Both the position numbers and the translations under genes were made by a program. This document shows positions 6,395 to 14,487 of a stretch of 18,983 bases of DNA, one piece after another. Source of the stretch: Candidatus Cloacimonadota bacterium. GTDB lineage: Bacteria; Cloacimonadota; Cloacimonadia; Cloacimonadales; Cloacimonadaceae. The stretch spans positions 1 to 18,983 of the forward strand of contig JAEZUG010000013.1 of NCBI GenBank assembly GCA_023421135.1, given 5' to 3'. The first letter of the stretch is position 1. Each line of letters begins with the position of its first letter. Under the pieces are notes generated by a model. That model was given only the letters and a program-made list of their open reading frames with translations. It searched no databases and had not been told where the DNA came from.

Positions 6395-7786
6395 ATGCGC
6401 GGATTGATCTATGCCGGCAGTGGGGGGCTTGGGTGGCTAAAGCGGTTTTTTCTGGATACCGATCCCTACCTCCTGAAGATTGTCAATAAACCGCTGCTGG
6501 AGTATTTTCTCGACCTGGCTTCCATCCTGAAAGTCTCGGAACTCCGGCTGGTTTCAGACCATTCCACCCGGGGTATGGAAGAGAGCTTTGGGGATGGTTC
6601 CCGGTGGGGGATCAAACTGAGCTATGCCTTGGCAAAACCGGGGGATAGCCTCAAAAACGTGTATCTGAAGAACCTGTCTTTTTGCAAAAATCAGGATTTA
6701 CTGCTCTTCAATGGCTTCTTCTTTGTGAATTACGACAGAAGAGAGCTGGATGCTATTGTAAAAGGCAAACACAGCTTCTATCTTGGTGAAGAACAAAAGA
6801 GAATCATCTGCCTGAAAGCGGATTGTGCGCTGGGCGATTCCAGCTCGGTCGGAATCGAGAAAATGCCCGGTCTCAGCATCTCTGAGATCAAGACCGTGAT
6901 GGATTATTACCGGCTCAATATGAGTATTCTGAAGCATTGGAACAAGTTTTACGTTCTGCCAGGATACTCGAACCAGAAGGATACCTTTCTGGGCTTGAAT
7001 CTGATCTATCCCAACAGCTCGGAGCTGGTGCCGCCGATCATGATCGGAGATAACTGCAGCTTCAATAAGTTCACGATCATTGGCCCCAACAGTATCATTG
7101 GTGATAACGTCATAGTGGACGATAACACGGTCGTTAAAGACAGTATTATCCTGGATAACACCTTCATTGGGGCGGAGCTGGATATCGATAGCAAGATAGT
7201 CTGCAAGAATCATCTGATCGATGGTAAGACCGGAGATATGATCGTGGTGCACGATCGGATTCTGGTCTCGCAGGTGGAGCAGGGTCTGGTGGTGTCCTAT
7301 TTCAACTACATGATTCAGAAAGTGCTGTCCGTGATCTTCCTTCTGGCTCAGCTTCCTTTCTGGCTGCTGTTTTTCATTGGCTATAGTATTGTCATCAGGA
7401 AGCAGCGCAGTTCCTGGCTGATCAACAAGGGCTTCAAGACCATTGACTATCTGGGGCCGGCTCGTTTGAGTCAGAGCCTCTGGGGCAGGTTTTTGCTGCG
7501 TCTGAGCCTGGATAAATTTTGCCTCTTGTGGCATGTCTTACGAGGAAAGCTTATCCTTGTGGGGAATAGCTTGATGCCCAATAGTGCGGCTCATCGGAAA
7601 CTGGTGTTGGATCTGCCGGTCTATACGCCCGGAGTCTTCTCTCTGGCGGAGACGGTTGAGATCACCAGCTCGGATGAATTGGTTTTCTATGAGCTGGAAT
7701 ATGTTCACAATGTATCCACCCGGTTCAACCTCAAGATCGTGGTGCGTTGTCTGATTCGCCGGCTCATCAAGGGATATCGGGGATAA
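6395..7786 (+). CDS. Degenerate nucleotidyltransferase / left-handed beta-helix / degenerate PGT fusion
   Basis: 463 residues in three parts. (1) About 1-200 resembles sugar-1-phosphate nucleotidyltransferases: LLKIVNKPLLEYFLDLA (26-42) and FGDGSRWGIKLSY (65-77). However, the GGxGTR signature is GSGGLGW, PKP is absent, and the metal-binding Asp after NG (106-107) is Phe108. (2) About 213-285 has hexapeptide repeats (IGDN, IGPN, IGDN, VDDN) forming a left-handed beta-helix. (3) About 300-463 resembles the PGT encoded at 5205: a hydrophobic helix with a Leu-Pro break (310-335), then SLDKFCLLWHVLRGKLILVG (371-390) aligning without gaps to that enzyme's dyad region, PGV at 412-414 and LEYV at 434-437. 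The dyad Glu is Lys374, LVGPRP is LVGNSL, and KFRSM is missing. It is probably a membrane-attached non-catalytic scaffold or sensor. ATG 6395 follows AGGAG (6385-6389). No close relative is known to me. Confidence 0.85.
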   Translation: MRGLIYAGSGGLGWLKRFFLDTDPYLLKIVNKPLLEYFLDLASILKVSELRLVSDHSTRGMEESFGDGSRWGIKLSYALAKPGDSLKNVYLKNLSFCKNQDLLLFNGFFFVNYDRRELDAIVKGKHSFYLGEEQKRIICLKADCALGDSSSVGIEKMPGLSISEIKTVMDYYRLNMSILKHWNKFYVLPGYSNQKDTFLGLNLIYPNSSELVPPIMIGDNCSFNKFTIIGPNSIIGDNVIVDDNTVVKDSIILDNTFIGAELDIDSKIVCKNHLIDGKTGDMIVVHDRILVSQVEQGLVVSYFNYMIQKVLSVIFLLAQLPFWLLFFIGYSIVIRKQRSSWLINKGFKTIDYLGPARLSQSLWGRFLLRLSLDKFCLLWHVLRGKLILVGNSLMPNSAAHRKLVLDLPVYTPGVFSLAETVEITSSDELVFYELEYVHNVSTRFNLKIVVRCLIRRLIKGYRG

Positions 7787-7810
7787 AGGAAAAAAGGGGC
7801 AGAATAGAAG

Positions 7811-8938
7811 ATGAAGCGCTACAGTGCCTTGGGAACTGCCGATTTTGAGCAGAAGGTAGAGGCCATCCTGGCAGCTATCGTTCATGAATTCAGTGCTACC
7901 GTCGATCAGCGTAGCGTGAAAGCTCTGGTTTTGGGTGGCGGATATGGCAGGGGCGAAGGCGGTGTTTTGCAGGCCGGTGGCAAGGAAGAGCTCTATAACG
8001 ATCTGGATCTCTTTGTTTTCACCCGCAAGCTGGATACTGTGGCAAAATACACTCTGCAAAAGCAGCTTAGGATGCTCCATGCCAAGCTGAGCGAACGCTA
8101 TCATCTGGAGATAGATTTTTCCACTCCCAAGGATGTCTCAAAGCTCTCCCGGGAACCTTTCAGCCTGATGATGTATGATCTATCACAAGGCTACAGAGTG
8201 CTTTGGGGCAAGCTGGATCTGAAGCTTTACCTGCCTGCCTGGAAGGCTGCTCAGATGCCGGCGGAAGAAGCTGTGAAGCTGCTGCTGAACCGTGCGATGG
8301 GGCTGTTTTTCTCCCGCGAGAAGCTCGAGAGCAGCACTCCTGAACTGGATTTTATCAACCGCAATATGCACAAGGCCTGGCAAGCTCTGGGAGAGGGTAT
8401 CCTGATCACAGAGAAGGCCTATCACTCCTCTTCTGCCAAAAAGATCAGCCGCTTGAAGATGCTGAAGCTGGAAGGATACACTGCCTTTCCGGCCTTCATG
8501 GATAGATTTGAGGAGGCTATGCAGTTCAAACTCCAACCGGAGCCTCAGCGCTATTCTGAGCGGGAACTGCGGCAAAGGCTTCAGGAGATCATCCCCGTTT
8601 TTGAAGAAGTTTACTATCACGTTTGGTCTGTCCTGAGCGGCCTGATTGTCTCCTCTGAGAGCTCTTATCAGGAGGCTGTGAGATACTTCCTTGGAGATAA
8701 GACCGGGCTGGGTTCTCTGGCCAAAAACCTGCTGCTGAATTTGCGGGACCGTAGCTGGCAGCCTGGCACACTAAGCTTGGCATATCCGCGTCAGCGGCTC
8801 TATCTGGCCCTGCCCTGGCTGCTGTTTGGCCACTCCGGACCCACGCCTGAGCTCTGTGAGATTCTGGGGGTTCCTCCCGGTCAGACCCGAAAGACCCTAC
8901 AGGAGCGTTTTGTGCTGTTGTGGCAGAGGTATAACTGA
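7811..8938 (+). CDS. Pol-beta superfamily nucleotidyltransferase, substrate unknown
   Basis: 375 residues. The N-terminal third has the Pol-beta nucleotidyltransferase signature: GGGYGRGEG (42-50), the metal-binding pair D64-x-D66 in NDLDLFVF, and a likely third acidic residue in LEIDFS (E100 or D102). Enzymes of this type move a nucleotide from NTP to a hydroxyl of a protein, RNA or small molecule. The remaining two thirds are mostly helical, with LLLNRAMGLFFSREKL at about 157-172, and I do not recognise them. No signal peptide or membrane segment is seen, so it is likely cytoplasmic. It starts 24 bp after the previous stop, with only a weak ribosome site (AAGGGG at 7794-7799). The stop lies 3 bp before the next start, so it is tightly paired with the phosphodiesterase-like gene. 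It is not a sugar nucleotidyltransferase of the RmlA fold. Confidence 0.82.
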   Translation: MKRYSALGTADFEQKVEAILAAIVHEFSATVDQRSVKALVLGGGYGRGEGGVLQAGGKEELYNDLDLFVFTRKLDTVAKYTLQKQLRMLHAKLSERYHLEIDFSTPKDVSKLSREPFSLMMYDLSQGYRVLWGKLDLKLYLPAWKAAQMPAEEAVKLLLNRAMGLFFSREKLESSTPELDFINRNMHKAWQALGEGILITEKAYHSSSAKKISRLKMLKLEGYTAFPAFMDRFEEAMQFKLQPEPQRYSERELRQRLQEIIPVFEEVYYHVWSVLSGLIVSSESSYQEAVRYFLGDKTGLGSLAKNLLLNLRDRSWQPGTLSLAYPRQRLYLALPWLLFGHSGPTPELCEILGVPPGQTRKTLQERFVLLWQRYN

Positions 8939-8941
8939 TTT

Positions 8942-10087
8942 ATGAAGAAGATCGCTCTCTACGTGTTCATCGATGCTCTGGGCTGGGAAATCTATCAGAA
9001 ATATGGCTTTATGGAGAGTCTTGCTCCCACGAGCCGGCGCTTGAAGACCACCTTTGGTTTCTCCTCGGCGGCCGATCCCTCTATTCTGACAGGTCGATAT
9101 CCGGATGAACACGGGCACTGGTCCAGCTTCCTGTATGATCCGGAGAATTCACCGTTTAAGTGGATGAGCCTGCTATCCAAGCTTCCTCCCGTGATCTTCG
9201 ACCGCTGGCGGGTGCGGCATAACCTCAGTAAAGTGATTAAAAGGCTGAATTCCTACACGGGTTATTTTGAGCTCTATCAGGTGCCTTTTAAGTATCTGCC
9301 CTACTTTGATTATCTGGAAAAGCACGATTACTTTGTGCCCGGAGGCATCCTGCAGACGGATACCATCTTCGATTGGTGCGTTGAGAAGGGAATTCCCTAC
9401 TACTGCTCCAATTGGCGGCAGTCTGAGGATAGAATCCTGCTGGAGAACAAACGCGTGATCAGTGCAGCGGAGATCAAGCTGGCCTATGTCTATCTGCCCA
9501 AGCTGGATGGGATTATGCACAATCATGGTCCCTTCTCCGAGGCCACCCGAGCCAAGCTTCACGAGCTGGAAGAGCAGATCACCGGGCTTTACAACTTTGC
9601 CACCAAGCTTTATGACGAAGTGGCTCTCTATGTGATCTCGGATCACGGCATGGCACCGGTGACTGGCTCGGTCGATCTGATCAAAATAGTAGAGAACCTG
9701 GGGCTGGTCTATGGCAAGGATTACATAGCGTTCTACGATTCCACCATGGCACGGTTCTGGTGGCTCAAGCCCGCCGCCCGGGAGATAGTGCTGAATCGTC
9801 TGGCAGAAGAGAAGAGCGGAATGATCGTCGAACAGAAAGATCTGGGAGAGCTTAGAGTGAGATTTGAGCACAACCGCTTTGGGGATGACTATTTCCTGAT
9901 GCAGGAAGGCACCCTGATTAATCCCAGCTACATGGGATTGAAGGTGATTCCCGGTATGCACGGTTTCCATCCCGATGCACCACATTCCTATAGCGTGATG
10001 CTTTCCAACCGTGAGATTCCAGAAGATATCCAATCCATCACAGACATTAGAAAAACAATGGAGTATGAGCTTGAGCAACGAATATGA
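8942..10087 (+). CDS. Alkaline phosphatase superfamily protein (type I phosphodiesterase/nucleotide pyrophosphatase-like)
   Basis: 381 residues with the metal-binding layout of this superfamily: D11 in FIDALGW, a nucleophile candidate at S41/S42 just before DPSILTGRYPDEHG (45-58), D189 and H193 in LDGIMHNHG, D234-H235 in ISDHGM, and H340 in GMHGFHP. All expected ligands for two metal ions are present, so it is probably active as a phosphodiesterase, phosphatase or phosphotransferase. It starts directly with a core beta strand (MKKIALYVFIDALG) and shows no signal peptide. That points to the cytoplasm, unlike secreted members such as sulfatases or phosphoglycerol transferases. It is 3 bp after the nucleotidyltransferase gene and overlaps the next gene by about 23 bp. 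The substrate is unknown; a nucleotide sugar, a lipid-linked intermediate or a product of the adjacent enzyme are options. Confidence 0.85.
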   Translation: MKKIALYVFIDALGWEIYQKYGFMESLAPTSRRLKTTFGFSSAADPSILTGRYPDEHGHWSSFLYDPENSPFKWMSLLSKLPPVIFDRWRVRHNLSKVIKRLNSYTGYFELYQVPFKYLPYFDYLEKHDYFVPGGILQTDTIFDWCVEKGIPYYCSNWRQSEDRILLENKRVISAAEIKLAYVYLPKLDGIMHNHGPFSEATRAKLHELEEQITGLYNFATKLYDEVALYVISDHGMAPVTGSVDLIKIVENLGLVYGKDYIAFYDSTMARFWWLKPAAREIVLNRLAEEKSGMIVEQKDLGELRVRFEHNRFGDDYFLMQEGTLINPSYMGLKVIPGMHGFHPDAPHSYSVMLSNREIPEDIQSITDIRKTMEYELEQRI

Positions 10088-12068
10088 GGTAAATACAGGC
10101 CCGGAACCCATCGGGTTGGGACAGTATTTTGACCGCAGAATCATCTGGCAGGTTTACAAGAAGAAACTGCTCTACATCGCTGTGATCAGTATTGTGGTTA
10201 TGATCATTGCAGGGATCTGGCTCAAGGTCAATGCCAGCCCCTCCTGGAAGGCGCATTGCTACATGGTCAAAGCCCCAAAAAACATCTCCACACCGGTGGA
10301 AATGCCCTACCTGTATCAGAGCTTTGATGTAAACACGGTGCTGGAAACAGTGAAGATCCGCGAAGTCCTGGCTGAGGTGGTCAATCGCCTTGAGCTGAAA
10401 ATCACTCCGGAACAGCTTTTCTCCCACGTGGAAGTCCAGCGGGGAAACAGATCTGCCGTCTTCCGCTTCTCTGCCACCTGGCCGGATAAGAAGATGGCTG
10501 CCGATATTGCCAATGCCACTGCCGAAGCTTTTATCGCCAATAGCAACAAGATGATGAATTCTGCCACTCAGAAGGTACACGATTACTATGTGGGAGAGCG
10601 AACTTCACGCCTGGACCTGATTGCCGATCTCGAGGATCAGTTTGCTCAAAACCGTCAGGATTACGGCATCATCTCCATCCCTCATGAGACCCAGGTCAAG
10701 TTCGACCAGCTGGAAGAAATCGAGATCCGCATGATTGCCAATCGTCTCCGCGAAACCGAGATGGCAACCAAGATCGCTGAGATGGACGAAAAGCTGTCGG
10801 ACGTACCCCGCGAAACCATGCACAATTGGACTTTTACCCGCACAGACGAAACCCGGCTTCTGGAGCTGGAGCGGGAGCTGGAGCTGCTCCGCACCCGCTA
10901 CACCGAGGAGAATCCCAAGGTAATCAAGGTTAAAGAAGACATCGAAGACCTGAGGGAACAGATAGCCAATCAGACCCGTAACCTTCCCGAAGCCACCACT
11001 TGGGGACCCAGTGGCCTGCTCGATGTTTACACCATAGACCGCACCCGCTTTGAGGCAGATCGCCAGGCCAGCCGCAAGCTGGACCGCGAGTATCAAAGCA
11101 AGGTCGATAGTCTGAGGGCAAACCTGGGTCACCTCACCGACGCCCAGAAAGAATTTCTGGAGCTGGAACGCCAGCTGGAACTGAACCGTAAAGTTCTCAG
11201 CATCATCGAATCCCGCCTGGCAGAAGCCGAGATGTCCATCAAATCCAACGTCTCGGATTACGAGATCATCGAGCCTGCCAAACCCCCTCTCATGCCCGAA
11301 GGCACCAGACGCCGTCTCTTGGTGTTGGGCCTGGGCGCTGCCTTCTTTGCCCTGATGTCTGCCTTTGTGGTGGGAAAAGAGCTGGTGAGCCCCTACCTTC
11401 GTTCCTCCAAAGACTTCAGCCATCCGCTGCCCATCCCGCTCTTGGGACAGATCCCGGACGAAAGCCAGCTCGAAAACACCGTGTACCAAAAGAATCTTCA
11501 GATCTTTGCCGATAATCTCCTAAGGATCGTGAAGGATGCCCCTCACCCCGTAATCTGCGTCAGCAGTGATATCCCGGAGACCGGTAAATCTTTCCTGGTG
11601 AGCGATTTGATGAGGCTCTACCAGACTCGCTCTATGAAGATTCTCTACATCGATTCCCTGAGTGAGCCCAGCCCGGAGACCAGAGACTACCTGATCAACC
11701 CCTGGATCTACGATCAGGAAAGCTCCATCAAGCTCTATCAGCCCAACCCAACAGAGCACTACGCCTATTTTGCTTCCGACGACAAGGTCTTCACACATCT
11801 GGTGGATAAACACCAGATAGACAGCCTCTTTGAGCAGTTCAAAGACTACGACCTGATCATCTGGGAACTCTTTGACTATGAATACAATAAACAGCTTTTT
11901 GCCTCAATTGTCACAGCCTCTGAAGCGCTGCTGCTGGTGGGAAGATTCCGGCGTTCCAGCCGCGGCAGCCTGGCAAGGATCAAACGCTTCCTCAAAGAAC
12001 GAGATTACGACAAGGTTTATGGAGTCCTGAATTATGTACCCAAAGACTTTTTCAAAGATGAAAACTAG
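10065..12068 (+). CDS. Wzz/Wzc-like polysaccharide co-polymerase with degenerate BY-kinase domain
   Basis: About 667 residues. A short cytoplasmic N-terminus with a Wzz-type entry leads to a transmembrane helix at about 34-55 (LLYIAVISIVVMIIAGIWL). A large periplasmic coiled-coil region follows, including RYTEENPKVIKVKEDIEDLR, then a second membrane helix at about 418-437 after PEGTRRR. The cytoplasmic tail resembles a bacterial tyrosine kinase. Walker A is kept (PETGKS, K508), but Walker A' is YIDSLSEPS, with D530 and without the second Asp and the Arg. Walker B is DLIIWELF (596-603) with Trp-Glu instead of Asp. The C-terminus (YVPKDFFKDEN) lacks a Tyr cluster. It probably sets chain length and gates export without normal kinase activity. 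The start is uncertain: ATG 10065 is very close to GGAG (10060-10063), while TTG 10071 is better spaced. A longer GTG start at 10011 lacks a ribosome site. Confidence 0.88.
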   Translation: MSLSNEYEVNTGPEPIGLGQYFDRRIIWQVYKKKLLYIAVISIVVMIIAGIWLKVNASPSWKAHCYMVKAPKNISTPVEMPYLYQSFDVNTVLETVKIREVLAEVVNRLELKITPEQLFSHVEVQRGNRSAVFRFSATWPDKKMAADIANATAEAFIANSNKMMNSATQKVHDYYVGERTSRLDLIADLEDQFAQNRQDYGIISIPHETQVKFDQLEEIEIRMIANRLRETEMATKIAEMDEKLSDVPRETMHNWTFTRTDETRLLELERELELLRTRYTEENPKVIKVKEDIEDLREQIANQTRNLPEATTWGPSGLLDVYTIDRTRFEADRQASRKLDREYQSKVDSLRANLGHLTDAQKEFLELERQLELNRKVLSIIESRLAEAEMSIKSNVSDYEIIEPAKPPLMPEGTRRRLLVLGLGAAFFALMSAFVVGKELVSPYLRSSKDFSHPLPIPLLGQIPDESQLENTVYQKNLQIFADNLLRIVKDAPHPVICVSSDIPETGKSFLVSDLMRLYQTRSMKILYIDSLSEPSPETRDYLINPWIYDQESSIKLYQPNPTEHYAYFASDDKVFTHLVDKHQIDSLFEQFKDYDLIIWELFDYEYNKQLFASIVTASEALLLVGRFRRSSRGSLARIKRFLKERDYDKVYGVLNYVPKDFFKDEN

Positions 12069-13101
12069 AGCGCTCTGGCTGGCTCTAGCCCTGATCCTGC
12101 TGGCCTCCTGTTCCTCAAACCGCAGCTATATTGAGGAGAACCTGGACGGCGTGCCCGACTACCTGGAAGAGACTCAGCTCTCCATCCAGGATAATCAGGA
12201 GATCATGGAAGAATTGCAGCGGCTGAACAACCTCGAGCTGCCGGATTACCGCCTCGGCCCCGGTGACAAGATGAAAATCTATGTCTATGACGAACCGGAG
12301 CTGGATACAGACGTGGTTCTGGTTAAGCAGGACGGCACCATCTCCTTCCGTCTGGTGGGCGAAGTCCCGGTCACCAACCTCACCATTCCAGAAGTGATAG
12401 ACACCCTGGAAGCCCGCCTGCAAAAATACATCCTGCATCCCCAGGTCTCCGTCATACCCTTCGAAGCCAGAAGCTCATCCGTGACCCTTTTGGGCAAGGT
12501 GACCCATCCCGGCATCTTCGAGATCAAAGGCAGAATGCGCGTCCTGGACGCTCTGGCCAGCGCCGGTGGCCTGGCTTTGGGCTATTTTCAAAATAATACC
12601 GTCGAGCTGGCAGATCTGGAGCGCACTTTCCTGATCCGCGACAACCAGCTTCTGCCCATCGACTTTGTGGAGCTGGTGCAAAATGGTGACACGCGCTACA
12701 ACATCCCCATTCTCGATCGAGACTATATTTACGTACCATCAGCCGTAAACCGGGAGATTTACATCATCGGAGAAGTGAACCAGCAAGGCCATTACTTCTA
12801 TCAGGAAGGCATGACCCTTATGCAGAGCATCACCTTTGCCCAGGGCTTCACCACTTCCGCCCAATCCACGATCTACGTGATCCGCGGCAACCTCACCCAC
12901 CCCCGGCTCTTCAAGATCAAAACCCGCGACATCATGCGGGCTGAAGTGCGCGATTTCCGCCTGATGCCAAACGATATCGTCTTCATTCCCAGAAGCCCGA
13001 TTGCCCGCTGGAACGACGTGATTGCTGCAGCCCTGCCCAGTCTGCAAGCCATCCAGGCTGCCTGGTTTGCCAACGACCTGATCCAAAACTTTAATCCCTA
13101 G
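12058..13101 (+). CDS. Wza-like polysaccharide export outer-membrane lipoprotein
   Basis: About 347 residues. The lipoprotein signal peptide (ALWLALALILLASC) puts the lipidated Cys at 18. The polysaccharide export domain spans about 62-137 (DYRLGPGDKMKIYVYDEPEL, QDGTISFRLVGEV). Two SLBB-type domains follow, at about 140-225 (VTLLGKVTHPG, VLDALASAGG) and about 232-312 (EIYIIGEVNQQG). The C-terminal amphipathic helix (about 316-343, rich in Ala, Leu and Trp) matches the segment that forms the helical barrel through the outer membrane in Wza. It would form the export channel partnered by the co-polymerase encoded just upstream, with which it overlaps by 11 bp. ATG 12058 gives a standard signal peptide. 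ATG 12034, in the same frame, has GGAG (12021-12024) nine bases before it and would add eight residues; both are acceptable. Confidence 0.93.
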   Translation: MKTRALWLALALILLASCSSNRSYIEENLDGVPDYLEETQLSIQDNQEIMEELQRLNNLELPDYRLGPGDKMKIYVYDEPELDTDVVLVKQDGTISFRLVGEVPVTNLTIPEVIDTLEARLQKYILHPQVSVIPFEARSSSVTLLGKVTHPGIFEIKGRMRVLDALASAGGLALGYFQNNTVELADLERTFLIRDNQLLPIDFVELVQNGDTRYNIPILDRDYIYVPSAVNREIYIIGEVNQQGHYFYQEGMTLMQSITFAQGFTTSAQSTIYVIRGNLTHPRLFKIKTRDIMRAEVRDFRLMPNDIVFIPRSPIARWNDVIAAALPSLQAIQAAWFANDLIQNFNP

Positions 13102-13116
13102 GAGTTCTTTTAGCTG

Positions 13117-14487
13117 ATGGAAGAAACCTCCAACCTGAAATACATAGTATTTTTTGCTGTGTTGATCATAGGAACTCCGGCCGCCTATTTCTCTTCTCTC
13201 AGGTTTCCATTTGTGGAGAAGCTGGTGTTTTTCCTGATGATCTTCTTCACGGCCAGGATGGTGGATATCAATTTTGTCTCCCGGGAGACTTTCCGGCTCA
13301 CCTCCAAAGGCTTTGAAGTAGGCTTGGTGGATATTTCCACCCTGGTGATCCTGCTTTTGGTGCTCAAGCGTAAGAAGAAGCATCCCCTGCAAACTCCGCC
13401 AGGCACCATACCCTACTTTATCTACTTTGCCCTCAGCGCTCTTTCTATTGTGAATTCTTCCGTGATCCTCTTTTCACTCTTTGAACTCTGGAAGATGCTG
13501 CGGATGTACACCTTTTTCTGGGTGATCTACAATTACTTCACGGATTATGACAAGTTTGAAGAGCTGATGTGGGTGCTGGGGCTGGTGACGGCCTATATCT
13601 TCTTTGAAGTGATGAAACAGAAGTATGGGCTGGGTAAGTTTCAGTCCTGGGGTCCTTTCCCGCATCAGAACTCTCTGGTGATGTACAGCATCATTTTGGG
13701 AGCGATCTTCCTGAGCTATGTGCTGAACCGCAAAGGTTTGAACAGCCAGCAGATTGCCATCTGGCTGCTGGCCTTTTCCATGGTCTCCATCTCGGTGATA
13801 TCCACCCTGTCACGCGCCGGAATGGTGCTCTATGGCATCAGCACGGTGATTGTGTTGGGGCTCTCCCTGCTCTCCGGGATAGACGCACGAAAAGCCATGG
13901 TGGGAGTGCTCTTGCTCTTCATTTCCCTGGGAGTTCTGGCCCGAGCCTGGAATTCCATCAGCGAACGCTTTCGCACTGCACCCGATGAATCTGCCATGGT
14001 GCGCCAAAGCCTGGCAAAGGCTGCAATGAAAATGGTGAAGGACAAACCCTTGGGGGTGGGGCTCAATAACTTTGGCATCAAGATCAACCCGCCCTGGCAA
14101 TACAGCAACCACATCGAGATGCACAATCCGGATGATGAAGATGAGAAGAACGGCCTGGTCGAAACCATCTATCTGATGATTGCGGCGGAGTGCGGCTGGC
14201 ACACTCTGGCATCATACGTGTTTCTCCTGCTCTATTTCTACTATCTGAATATTTTGAATTTCTTCCGCTACCGCTTTTCCCGCCTCAATTTCCTCCCGGT
14301 TGCACTGATTGGAGGCCTGCTGGCCATCTATATCGAATCCAGCCTGGAATGGGTGCTCAAGCAGACCAATAACTTCTATCAGCTCATGCTGGTCTTCGCT
14401 CTGATTGCTGTGATGCAAAAGCTCTATCTGGCCCAAAACCGAAGACGATCCCGCTCAGCCGTCCCGGAGCCGGCTCTTGCCCTATGA
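13117..14487 (+). CDS. Wzy/O-antigen ligase-like polymerase, multipass membrane protein
   Basis: 456 residues, very hydrophobic, with about ten or more membrane segments. The central Wzy_C-type region has STLSRAGMVLYG (229-240), a large periplasmic loop with AMKMVKDKPLGVGLNNFG (303-320), and then VETIYLMIAAECGW (348-361). This order (SRxG, then D-x-PL-GVG-xNNF, then YL-x-x-AE-x-G) is typical of O-antigen ligases and Wzy polymerases. The usual His-Asn before the YL is replaced by Glu-Thr. It probably polymerises lipid-linked repeat units in the periplasm; a ligase role cannot be excluded, but the neighbours favour polymerase. The start at ATG 13117 has AGGAG at 13100-13104, overlapping the previous stop. 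Its TGA stop overlaps the next ATG by 4 bp. Confidence 0.88.
   Translation: MEETSNLKYIVFFAVLIIGTPAAYFSSLRFPFVEKLVFFLMIFFTARMVDINFVSRETFRLTSKGFEVGLVDISTLVILLLVLKRKKKHPLQTPPGTIPYFIYFALSALSIVNSSVILFSLFELWKMLRMYTFFWVIYNYFTDYDKFEELMWVLGLVTAYIFFEVMKQKYGLGKFQSWGPFPHQNSLVMYSIILGAIFLSYVLNRKGLNSQQIAIWLLAFSMVSISVISTLSRAGMVLYGISTVIVLGLSLLSGIDARKAMVGVLLLFISLGVLARAWNSISERFRTAPDESAMVRQSLAKAAMKMVKDKPLGVGLNNFGIKINPPWQYSNHIEMHNPDDEDEKNGLVETIYLMIAAECGWHTLASYVFLLLYFYYLNILNFFRYRFSRLNFLPVALIGGLLAIYIESSLEWVLKQTNNFYQLMLVFALIAVMQKLYLAQNRRRSRSAVPEPALAL

Noticed and set aside
9173..10144. Minus-strand open frame of 323 codons opposite the alkaline-phosphatase-superfamily gene
   Set aside because: The plus-strand frame has complete catalytic motifs; the reverse frame has none and crosses the boundary of two real genes.
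10605..11489. Minus-strand open frame of 294 codons opposite the co-polymerase gene
   Set aside because: Shadow of the coiled-coil coding region; low-complexity composition without a family signal.
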